Shown here: in pieces, positions 31,630 through 38,933 of the stretch
Position numbering within the stretch: position 1 is the stretch's first letter
Layout: each line of letters starts with the position of its first letter
Assembly (NCBI GenBank): GCA_016934675.1
Contig: JAFGSJ010000010.1
Span: 1 to 45,369, forward strand
Direction: 5' to 3'
DNA length: 45,369 nucleotides
Source of the DNA: a bacterium
GTDB taxonomy: Bacteria; CSSED10-310; JAFGSJ01
Made by a program: the position numbers and the translations under genes
The notes under the pieces: model-generated
What the model saw: only the letters and a program-made list of their open reading frames with translations
Databases searched by the model: none
What the model was told of the DNA's origin: nothing

Positions 31630-33423
31630 TTAAAAATAATAGTAAATACTCTCATAGTTATGGGGGTTCTCGCCTCGTGTTTTCAGTTTTTCCAGGTATT
31701 CATGGATCGAGACATCAGTATCAATATATGTATCGACCAGAGATATCCTGCTTTCCCAGGGTAAAAATTCATAGACCCGGCGTCCGTCAGGGAGTATGCT
31801 GATCAAGCGATGTTGTTGTTGGGCCCGTAAATAGTTTTTACCCAGCCGAGGCACATTGTAGACCGCAGCGTCAGCTCTGACTAATCCCGAGGTCAATCGG
31901 GCTTCTTCGACCATTTCTTGTTCGAGCCGGGCAATGGGAACGCGATATTCATTTGTTTCTTCCTTACCCTTGGTATTGAAGGTATAGTAAGGATCAATGC
32001 CTATCAAACGTAGCAGTTTCCGAAGAGCCACTGCCTCAAAACGGCGACTGTTTTCAAAGGTGAACACCATCTGGTTGTAAAGGGACATACCGGCGAGACG
32101 GAATTTCTGGACTGCGATCAAAGCGTCTTCAGTTATTTCGTAGACGTGCTCGAAGTGGGTCACAATGGCAATTTCCCTCTGACCGGGCACGTGATAGGCG
32201 GCAATCCGACCGACCAGCTCTTGGGTTATCCGCATGGGCAGGACCACGGGTGTTCGTGATCCGATCCTGATCCGCTGAATATGTTCGATCTGAGCCAGGC
32301 GATCGAGTATCTCGATAATCCGATCATCTTTCATAACCAGTGGATCGCCACCTGTTACCAAAACCTCATCCAGACCCGGGTTCTGTTCGAAAAATTTCAG
32401 GGCGCGGGTAATTTTTTCCTTGGGTGGCAGAGCCTTTTTGGCATACGCATCGTCAATTTCCCAATTACGCTGACAATAAACACAGATCTGACTGCAGGTA
32501 TTGTACGGTTTGAGTATGGCGATGTTGGGGTAGCGTCGCGTTACCAAATCGACAGGTGATGTATCCTGTTCAAGCATGAAGTCCGAGCTGTACTCGATAT
32601 TGTTACGATTATGAATCATGTGCTCGACGTAACTCATGGGCGGAATGACCTGAGCTCGGACCGCATGGTCATTATTACGGGATGGCTCCCGATCCATCAA
32701 GGACACATAATACGGCGTAATACCAAATGGTAAATGATATTCACGAGCGAGCTCAATCGCCTTTCGTTCCTCATCGGTTAATTCGATCAGGCAACTCAGG
32801 GTCTTTGCGTCCCGAATAATATGTTTCAATTGCCAGACATGATTGTGCCAATCCTGTTCATTCCCGTGAAAATAGTCGAGGATATTCTGCTTATTCTCGG
32901 CCCTGCGGAGGGCAACATCCTTTTGGAGCCCGCTGGGATAACGGTTGACACCCTCACGGACCAATTGTGCTTTGTGTTCAAGGTCCTTTGACCGTAAAAA
33001 AGCAGCGTCACGTCCGCTCATACTCTGATAGAGCGGTAGTTGGCTCCGTTCATAAAGACCGCTTGAGCCTCTGATACCCAGAAAAAGATGTCTGATTTCC
33101 TCAAAAAAACCCTCACTCAAGTCGGTTGCGATTTCACTGTCCAGGTTTTGGGCTAATCCCCAGAGCGTCTTCATGACACTGAAATTGCTTAAGTGATCGC
33201 TTCTATCCCCGGTGATCGTCTGTAAAACAACCAAACACTTACACATGAGATCGTAATCAAGAGGATGGAGCCATTCATGGCGTCGCTCGATCTCATCATG
33301 CTGTTTGGCCAGATATTTATTGAGTTTTATACGAGCATCAATGACGTTGGAACAACGACGAAGCAGATCGTAAATATCTGGATTACATTCCCACAATCTG
33401 ATGATCTGTTCATTTAAAAGCAA
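31630..33423 (-). CDS. KamA-family (lysine 2,3-aminomutase-like) radical SAM enzyme with N-terminal extension
   Basis: A 597-residue PLP-dependent radical SAM aminomutase. The core begins near residue 190 (WQLKHIIRDAKTL, then FGITPYYVSLMD). Cluster cysteines are 310, 314 and 317 in YNTCSQICVYCQR; VLVTGGDPL and RIRIGSRTPVV follow; the PLP lysine is probably Lys-529 in NVPRLGKNYL. The family moves an amino group between C2 and C3 of an amino acid such as lysine or glutamate. The first 190 residues are an extra helical region not present in classical KamA. I prefer TTG 33423 because GAGGAGG lies 8 bases before it; TTG 33456 would add 11 residues but has no ribosome site. No acetyltransferase for N-acetyl-beta-lysine is adjacent. 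Confidence 0.88.
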   Translation of the reverse strand: MLLNEQIIRLWECNPDIYDLLRRCSNVIDARIKLNKYLAKQHDEIERRHEWLHPLDYDLMCKCLVVLQTITGDRSDHLSNFSVMKTLWGLAQNLDSEIATDLSEGFFEEIRHLFLGIRGSSGLYERSQLPLYQSMSGRDAAFLRSKDLEHKAQLVREGVNRYPSGLQKDVALRRAENKQNILDYFHGNEQDWHNHVWQLKHIIRDAKTLSCLIELTDEERKAIELAREYHLPFGITPYYVSLMDREPSRNNDHAVRAQVIPPMSYVEHMIHNRNNIEYSSDFMLEQDTSPVDLVTRRYPNIAILKPYNTCSQICVYCQRNWEIDDAYAKKALPPKEKITRALKFFEQNPGLDEVLVTGGDPLVMKDDRIIEILDRLAQIEHIQRIRIGSRTPVVLPMRITQELVGRIAAYHVPGQREIAIVTHFEHVYEITEDALIAVQKFRLAGMSLYNQMVFTFENSRRFEAVALRKLLRLIGIDPYYTFNTKGKEETNEYRVPIARLEQEMVEEARLTSGLVRADAAVYNVPRLGKNYLRAQQQHRLISILPDGRRVYEFLPWESRISLVDTYIDTDVSIHEYLEKLKTRGENPHNYESIYYYF

Positions 33424-33685
33424 ACGTACCACCTCCTCATGACATATGTCAGTCAAGGTCTATCCAGTACAGATAGACTGACAGGACTGTTTCCGTTGCG
33501 TGCTGATCATTGTCTATTGTTTTAGGTCCGTCTCGATTACCTGATTTCCAGTGTCCGGATAATTCCAAACAAAGAAGCACCAAAGAGGGTACATATTCGT
33601 CAGAGTGATGACTGCAACAAGAGAAAAACACACGCGGGCGTAATTCTTCTAATATACTCTTAGCACATCGTCTCAGATTTTCCAG

Positions 33686-33714
33686 TTTACAAAATCTGGG
33701 TGCTCCTTTATAAT
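33686..33714 (+). promoter_or_regulatory. Strong sigma70-like promoter of the ATP-grasp gene
   Basis: TTTACA (33686-33691), a 17-base spacer and a perfect TATAAT (33709-33714). It is the best promoter match in the window, with a leader of about 90 nt before ATG 33811. Confidence 0.72.
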
Positions 33715-33757
33715 GGAGGCAAAATGCTTACATCTGCTTGTTTTTGTATCGTAAAAC

Positions 33758-33776
33758 CCGATTCTGAGTGAATCGG
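33758..33776 (+). promoter_or_regulatory. Leader hairpin upstream of the ATP-grasp gene
   Basis: A perfect 7-bp stem, CCGATTC/GAATCGG, with loop TGAGT. It sits about 20 bases before the ribosome site AAGGAGGAAGG. No T run follows, so it is not a terminator; it may stabilise or regulate the transcript. Confidence 0.4.
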
Positions 33777-33810
33777 CCAAGGTGCATATGGATTAAATAA
33801 GGAGGAAGGT

Positions 33811-35199
33811 ATGAACAAACTGATCCAGGAAGTGAATCGAGACTTTTTCAAAGCCCTAGAAAAAGTCGAGGCTTCGGGTACGCCCGGACGTGAGATTGTC
33901 TCCTCGGTTAATAACAGGTTTCACCAGCGGGGTTGTGTCATACTGACTGCAAAAGGAAACACGCCCTTTCCCGTTTTCATCAAGCCGTATTTTATCACGC
34001 GACCACATATGAATGAGGTCAACCGGATTACCCACCACATCATGAATGTACTCGAGAAAGTCAGCAATCTGTATTTCAGCCATCCTGAAATGCGCCCCAT
34101 GTTTAATCTGACGGACAAGGAGACCGAACTCGTTTCATCAGAAACAGGAACGAAACGTTTCATATGGATAACCCGCAATGACGCTTTCATGTCCGATGAC
34201 CTGAAGTACTTCAAATTTGTGGAATTCAATACTGATTCACCTGGTGGGCCGATGTATTCTGATATTCAAACCGAGTTAATCGAACAGACGCCGGTTATGG
34301 ATGAACTGATGAAAAAATACTATTTTTCCTCGGACCGTTTTGTGCCCCAGATTCACTATAATCTTTTGAGGGCTTACCGTGAATGGGGCGGCAAAAAGGA
34401 GCGACCCAATATTGCCATTGTGTCCGATAAGGGGGCCACGTATCCGGAATTCCTCCTGATCGTCGAGGATTTTCGTCGTCAGGGCTATAAAACCGAATTT
34501 TCAACGCCGGAGGAGATCAGTTATGATGGTAAAAGGGCCTGGGCCCAGGGAATGCCGGTCGATATCATCTATCGTCGCGGTTGGATCCGGAACTGGACCG
34601 ATGTCTACGATCAGATAAAACCATTGCGTCAGGCATATGCCGATAACAATGTCTGCGTGGTCAATTCGATCCGATCGATCCTGGCGACCATTAAAAGTCT
34701 GCTCGAACATTTACAGGACCCGAAAATCATGCGATTGTATACGGCCGAAGAAAAGGAAGTCGTCAGGAAACATGTGCCCTGGACCAGACTCGTTACCGAC
34801 CGCACCACAAATGGTATGTCCGGCCGCAAAGTCAATTTGCTCGAATACATCCGCAAGAACAGGAAAAAACTGGTCCTGAAGCCCATGGACCTTTACGGCG
34901 GAAAGGGTGTGTGTGTCGGACCACATGCCGAACAGGCCGAATGGGAAAACACGATCCAGATCGGCATGACCACGGAACAAAAATACGTGGTCCAGGAATA
35001 TGTGCCAATTCCTGAAGAAGACCTGCCTGAGATTGATCAGGATGTCGTCTGGAAACCCAAGAAACTCAACCAGAACTTCTACGCCTTCGGTGGCAATCAC
35101 GCCGGTGGTATGTGCCGCACTTCCGAATCGCCGATCATCAATATCTCCGCAGGCGGCGGTTTATGCCCCATGCTTATCGTCGAGGGTAAGAAGGACTAA
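33811..35199 (+). CDS. Circularly permuted ATP-grasp (glutathionylspermidine-synthase-like) protein
   Basis: A 462-residue protein of the circularly permuted type-2 ATP-grasp group. Key segments are FVEFNTDSPGGPMYSD, IAIVSDKGATYPEF, the ATP-binding lysine and glycine loop LVLKPMDLYGGKGVCVG, YVVQEYVPIPEE, and the Mg-binding region LNQNFYAFGGNHAGGMCR with SAGGGLCPML at the C-terminus. ATP-grasp ligases join a carboxylate to an amine or thiol through an acyl phosphate. Glutathionylspermidine synthase is the best-known relative, but this protein lacks an amidase domain and the partner substrate is unknown. ATG 33811 follows AAGGAGGAAGG. It is monocistronic, with its own strong promoter and terminator. 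Confidence 0.85.
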   Translation: MNKLIQEVNRDFFKALEKVEASGTPGREIVSSVNNRFHQRGCVILTAKGNTPFPVFIKPYFITRPHMNEVNRITHHIMNVLEKVSNLYFSHPEMRPMFNLTDKETELVSSETGTKRFIWITRNDAFMSDDLKYFKFVEFNTDSPGGPMYSDIQTELIEQTPVMDELMKKYYFSSDRFVPQIHYNLLRAYREWGGKKERPNIAIVSDKGATYPEFLLIVEDFRRQGYKTEFSTPEEISYDGKRAWAQGMPVDIIYRRGWIRNWTDVYDQIKPLRQAYADNNVCVVNSIRSILATIKSLLEHLQDPKIMRLYTAEEKEVVRKHVPWTRLVTDRTTNGMSGRKVNLLEYIRKNRKKLVLKPMDLYGGKGVCVGPHAEQAEWENTIQIGMTTEQKYVVQEYVPIPEEDLPEIDQDVVWKPKKLNQNFYAFGGNHAGGMCRTSESPIINISAGGGLCPMLIVEGKKD

Positions 35200-35222
35200 C
35201 CTTCAGAGTATCCGACGATCAG

Positions 35223-35270
35223 GGCCATCCTCAATCCACATCATTAGAAGGCTCGAGGATGGCCTTCTTT
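35223..35270 (+). terminator. Terminator of the ATP-grasp gene
   Basis: A 10-bp stem (GGCCATCCTC 35223-35232 with GAGGATGGCC 35255-35264), a 22-nt loop and a T-rich tail TTCTTTATT. It lies 24 bases after the stop codon. Confidence 0.7.
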
Positions 35271-35298
35271 ATTGGGTCATGGGGAAGCAGGGGGAGGG

Positions 35299-35661
35299 CT
35301 ATTGATGTTTGATCAAGCGGACCCGATTCTGGTGATCAACCAGAATTATGGTCGGAGAATGCACGGCTGCTTCCTCTTGATTGAACAAACCATAGAAGCA
35401 GATGATGATAATATCGTCTTCTTTGGTTAAATGTGCGGCCGCACCATTGATACACACTGTTCCGCTACCCGGTTCACCCTTGATGGTGTATGTTTCGAAA
35501 CGGTGACCGTTGCTGCAATTGTAGATATGGACCTGGGCAAACTCCGGTATGGAAGCTTGCCGGAGCAGGTCCTGGTCTATGGTAATGCTGCCCTCATAAT
35601 CAAGATTGGCCTCAGTTACCGTGGCCCGATGTATCTTTGTAATCAATAAGGGGATTTGCAT
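35299..35661 (-). CDS. panD: Aspartate 1-decarboxylase
   Basis: A 120-residue PanD, which converts aspartate to beta-alanine for pantothenate and coenzyme A. It is made as a proenzyme that cleaves itself at Gly-24/Ser-25 (YEGSITID) to create the pyruvoyl group; both are present. Substrate and processing residues Lys-9, Arg-54 and Tyr-58 are also at their E. coli positions, and NGAAAHL is conserved. Length is close to the usual 126. panB and panC are not nearby. It lies 132 bases downstream of the UbiA-type gene; an AGTCAA motif read as TTGACT on the minus strand at 35754-35759 might be its own -35. Confidence 0.95.
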   Translation of the reverse strand: MQIPLLITKIHRATVTEANLDYEGSITIDQDLLRQASIPEFAQVHIYNCSNGHRFETYTIKGEPGSGTVCINGAAAHLTKEDDIIIICFYGLFNQEEAAVHSPTIILVDHQNRVRLIKHQ

Positions 35662-35793
35662 GCTTGTTTCTCATTACTCATGATGATCTCTGGCCAGGAA
35701 ACACGCAGAAAAGCTTTCTGATCTACTTACTTGGTAGTCTTTCATCAAAGTGAAGTCAAGTTCCGATCATGCTTTCCGCACCAGAGATGATGA

Positions 35794-36669
35794 TCAGATG
35801 CGAAGATACAGAATCAGGAAAACGGTAATGGAATAACACAGAATATTGATGATGAGGGGGATATCTGTCAGCAGGATCAGCTCGGGACTGCCACCCATAT
35901 TCTTGGTGTGTACCAGAAAAAGGTAGCGGAAGATGCCAAAAAGCACAAAAGGGATAGTCAGAAACAGGTAGTCCGTATGAAATTTCTGAGCGACGGATTC
36001 GGACACGGTATAAAAGGAATATGCCATTAACGAGGAAGCGGTAACCACAGCGATCATCTGGTCCAATACTTCTGGAGTATATTGGACCAGAACATCACGG
36101 AAATTTTGACCATTTTCTTCCAGGGACAGAAGTTCGCTGCGTCTTTTGCAGAAAGCCAGAAAAAGTGCCAGGAAGAACGTGCAGATCAATAGCCAGGGCG
36201 ATATCGCGACCTTGATAATAACTGCCCCGGCTACGGCCCGTAGAACAAATCCCGTTGCCACGACCATAACATCGATAATCACCACCCTTTTTAGATAGAA
36301 AGAATAAGCGATATTCATAAGGAGATAGATCAGGCAAATGAGCAGAAACAAAATGCCCAGCGTACTCGAGACGATCAGGGAGCAGAGCAGTACCAGGATA
36401 CAAGCAATACGAGCAATGTTCGGTGACAATTGACCTGAGGCGATCGGACGCTGCGATTTTTTTGGGTGAAGCCTGTCTTTTTCGATGTCGACCAGATCGT
36501 TCAGAATATAGATACTCCCTGAAAGAGCGCAGAAGATGATGAAACCGAGGAAGACTTTGCCCAACATAACCGGATCGAAAACGTGCAAGGAAAAGACAAT
36601 ACCCGCGAACAAGAGTACATTCTTGGTCCATTGACGGGGTCTCATCGTTACAATGATTGAACCTATCAT
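35794..36669 (-). CDS. UbiA-family decaprenyl-phosphate phosphoribosyltransferase-like protein
   Basis: A 291-residue membrane prenyltransferase. The N-terminal RPRQWTKN and the first Asp motif NDLVDIEKDRLHPKKSQRP (Asn-57, Asp-58, Asp-61, Asp-65) are those of DPPR synthases, which transfer phosphoribose from PRPP to a polyprenyl phosphate. The second motif contains Asp-132 in LKRVVIIDVMV, followed by LRAVAGA. About eight to nine membrane helices are visible. The product would be the precursor of a lipid-linked ribose or arabinose donor. GAGGAG precedes ATG 36669. It lies 52 bases behind a degenerate paralogue and is probably co-transcribed with it. Confidence 0.85.
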   Translation of the reverse strand: MIGSIIVTMRPRQWTKNVLLFAGIVFSLHVFDPVMLGKVFLGFIIFCALSGSIYILNDLVDIEKDRLHPKKSQRPIASGQLSPNIARIACILVLLCSLIVSSTLGILFLLICLIYLLMNIAYSFYLKRVVIIDVMVVATGFVLRAVAGAVIIKVAISPWLLICTFFLALFLAFCKRRSELLSLEENGQNFRDVLVQYTPEVLDQMIAVVTASSLMAYSFYTVSESVAQKFHTDYLFLTIPFVLFGIFRYLFLVHTKNMGGSPELILLTDIPLIINILCYSITVFLILYLRI

Positions 36670-36721
36670 GGCGACTCCTCTATCACCTTGGTGCTCGTGA
36701 CAAAAGCATGAAAAAAAATGT

Positions 36722-37528
36722 TTATGAACTGTAATAACGCAGGATGATCAGTATGGATCCGATCCAACCGATCAGATTAAGACACATAGGCCTGTCCTTA
36801 ATGCAATAAAGTTCGACTTCAGCACGAAGGTCGACCTGATTGATCAACCAGATATACCTGAAAATCCCATAGAGCACAAAAGGAACGGTAAAGATAAGAT
36901 GGCCGGTCCTGACTGCAAGAACGGTATCTTCTGAGATGGTATACAGACAGTAGGCCACAATCGCCGATGAGGAAACGACCGCCATCATTTCATTGAGCAG
37001 TTTGGGGGTATACACTGGCCCAAAATGGGCTCGCTGAGTGTTAAAGCGAGCCGCATTCTTCGTCTTACCCAGTGACAGAAACAAGCCCAGCAGAAACAGA
37101 CAGATCAGGCCCCATCCAGCCAGTGGTACCCCGATCAGGGCTGCACCGGCCGCCCCCTTTAATGCCAATTCGGCCGGCAGTATGGCCACATTCACAATAG
37201 CGATTGTTTTTAACCAGATCATGTGGAGATACCTGACGATCAGGTAGAACACACAAAACGTACCAAAATACCGGTCCAAAGTGAATGAGATCACTATTAA
37301 GACCAGTCCGAGGACAAGGTGCACACCAAGAATGTTTTTCTGAGAATGCATCGGGCCTCGATCGGTCCGGAAAATATCCAGATGCTGCAACGAAAACAGC
37401 GTCATGAGCACATAACCAAGGACCGTATTCACGATCTTATCGCTCTGGTCGAATTCCCCGCTAAAAAGAATCGGAGCGAAAATGACCGTATTTTGTATCA
37501 GATAACGATAAATTTCCCGCTTATTCAT
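36722..37528 (-). CDS. Degenerate UbiA-family paralogue lacking key Asp motifs
   Basis: A 268-residue polytopic protein clearly related to the neighbouring UbiA enzyme: VYTPKLLNEMMAVVSSSAIVAYCLYTISEDTV parallels the same stretch there, and IFTVPFVLYGIFRYIWLI matches IFRYLFLV. The first active-site motif is changed: the Asn-Asp pair is Gln-48/His-49, and the remaining Asp residues are out of register (LDIFRTDRGP). In the second motif Asp becomes Asn-113 (LKTIAIVNVA). The protein has no intact metal-binding set, so prenyl-transfer activity is unlikely; it may be a subunit or regulator of its neighbour. The ATG follows GAGGT. The start and membrane helices are intact, so it is not a simple wreck. 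Confidence 0.8.
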   Translation of the reverse strand: MNKREIYRYLIQNTVIFAPILFSGEFDQSDKIVNTVLGYVLMTLFSLQHLDIFRTDRGPMHSQKNILGVHLVLGLVLIVISFTLDRYFGTFCVFYLIVRYLHMIWLKTIAIVNVAILPAELALKGAAGAALIGVPLAGWGLICLFLLGLFLSLGKTKNAARFNTQRAHFGPVYTPKLLNEMMAVVSSSAIVAYCLYTISEDTVLAVRTGHLIFTVPFVLYGIFRYIWLINQVDLRAEVELYCIKDRPMCLNLIGWIGSILIILRYYSS

Positions 37529-37740
37529 CGAAATACCTCAAAAATCTGTCTCATAGAAGCAGAATGAAATCAGGCCTGGGACCGCTTTAATAATGCACAC
37601 CGGAATGAGAACACCGGATTCAATCGCTGGAGAATACTAGCATCTTTTCATCCAGGACACAAGTCCGAATGTGCTTCAAGCAAAGACAGTCACTAAAGTG
37701 TTCTTCTTAATCAGAAAGAAGAGGGTGTGTGGCAGGAAAA

Positions 37741-38427
37741 TCAAATCCGGCCGATTTTCTTTTTGAATTCGAGATGATAGCGGTCGATATCACGTGAAAA
37801 GACCCCCTGAACCTGCAGACCGCTGGCAAGTTGAGTGGAGACCCGGCTCGGGCCTTTGTTGTACGCTTCCAGGGCACAATTAAGGTCCTGAAAGCGTTCA
37901 TGAAGCAATGACAGGTAATATGTGCCTAGACGAATATTCAAGTGAGGATCAAAAAGAGTATGTGGACCTTGCCAGGAAAGGTCTAAATGAGAACAGAGGT
38001 ATTCCGCTGTTTCGGGCTGCAATTGCATCAAGCCGATCGCTCCCTTGTCTGAAACGGCGTAATTGTTAAAAGAACTCTCGACTTGGATCAGGGCCAACAG
38101 TAATTCCGGTGAATAGCCATAGAGCCGACTTTGTTCTATCATGACCCGGGCTAAGGATTGATAATCCTGTTCGTCAATACCTACGGCCCTTTTGTCAAGC
38201 ATGGCCAGTATCTCGACCTGTTGACGGCATGTGTTGAGTTCGTCGCGGACCTGCTGGATTTTCTGCTGCTCGGACTCGAGGATGATCAGACAGGCTGTCA
38301 TTTGACGGACCTGTCTCCTGGCTATCACCAGGAAAGAAATGGCAACAGTGAAATTGATGAGAACCATCACCAACGCTATGCGCCGGATGACCATTCTATG
38401 CGGAAATGTAGGACCGTTAGAATTCAT
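37741..38427 (-). CDS. Membrane-anchored lytic transglycosylase (SLT/GH23)
   Basis: A 228-residue protein with one N-terminal membrane helix (IRRIALVMVLINFTVAISFLV), a coiled-coil linker (about 45-75) and a soluble lytic transglycosylase domain. Catalytic Glu-117 lies in LIQVESSFNNYAVS, followed by GAIGLMQLQPETAEYL, and the C-terminal AYNKGP motif is present. It would cleave peptidoglycan in the periplasm with formation of anhydro-MurNAc. The ribosome site is weak (GAG only) and Met-12 is an alternative start. It is 215 bases after the small membrane-protein gene and has a candidate promoter of its own. Confidence 0.9.
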   Translation of the reverse strand: MNSNGPTFPHRMVIRRIALVMVLINFTVAISFLVIARRQVRQMTACLIILESEQQKIQQVRDELNTCRQQVEILAMLDKRAVGIDEQDYQSLARVMIEQSRLYGYSPELLLALIQVESSFNNYAVSDKGAIGLMQLQPETAEYLCSHLDLSWQGPHTLFDPHLNIRLGTYYLSLLHERFQDLNCALEAYNKGPSRVSTQLASGLQVQGVFSRDIDRYHLEFKKKIGRI

Positions 38428-38572
38428 CAGCTCATATCTGGGTTTTTACTTCTTTCTCTTTATGCTTTGTATAATCCTTTTACTACCAATGGGCAACTTT
38501 TGCTCATTTTTTTTCGTTGAAACAGCATACTACTCTGAACAACAAAGAGTGAAAAGTATAATAAGAAACGTA

Positions 38573-38600
38573 TAAATAGAGCATCGGGATTGTTTGTCAA
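38573..38600 (-). promoter_or_regulatory. Candidate promoter of the lytic transglycosylase gene
   Basis: On the minus strand a perfect TTGACA (38595-38600) is followed after 16 bases by TATTTA (38573-38578). It lies about 145 bases before the start at 38427. The -10 is poor, so confidence is limited. Confidence 0.4.
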
Positions 38601-38642
38601 CCCCGGCTGAAAACCAGATTTGTGAAGGGTCCGGGGGATTTT

Positions 38643-38933
38643 TCACCGAACAGATAACTCATCAACGATCATAAGCTGAACACGAGCATCATCCGAATTA
38701 TTTTTGAAAGTTTCGAGTCGTTGGCGTGCTTTTTGTGCTGGGGCATTGAAGAGGGGCTGTGCTCTGATCGCGCATCCATAGTAACGAATACTGGCGATCG
38801 GATCGATTGTCTCGTATTGGAGACCGAGTCGATAGAAGCGATAACTGTCCCATTGGCAGCGGACAATTACCAGGCAAACAAAAACCATGATAAAAAACAC
38901 ACTTTTCCATAGATAGGGTTTGATTGAATTCAT
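38643..38933 (-). CDS. Small single-pass membrane protein with TPR-like tail
   Basis: A 96-residue protein with one membrane helix near the N-terminus (SVFFIMVFVCLVIVRC) and a soluble tail that reads like one TPR-type helix pair (YRLGLQYETIDPIASIRYYGCAIRAQP). Its ATG overlaps the stop of the DUF2723 gene by ATGA, so it is translated together with it, which argues for a real gene. It may be a partner of the glycosyltransferase. I recognise no named family. Confidence 0.65.
   Translation of the reverse strand: MNSIKPYLWKSVFFIMVFVCLVIVRCQWDSYRFYRLGLQYETIDPIASIRYYGCAIRAQPLFNAPAQKARQRLETFKNNSDDARVQLMIVDELSVR

Larger units (their letters stand above)
33424..33810. other. Divergent intergenic region with promoter and leader hairpin
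   Basis: This 387-base gap separates the aminomutase (minus) from the ATP-grasp gene (plus). It holds a strong plus-strand promoter at 33686-33714 and a leader hairpin at 33758-33776. I see no reading frame with coding character and no clear minus-strand promoter. Confidence 0.6.

Noticed and set aside
35680..35795. Inverted matches ATCTCTGG/CCAGAGAT on both sides of the panD upstream region
   Set aside because: Only 8 bases with about 90 between them and no T run; compatible with chance.
38158..38520. Plus-strand reading frames opposite the lytic transglycosylase
   Set aside because: Shadows of the minus-strand gene, which has clear catalytic motifs; no ribosome sites.
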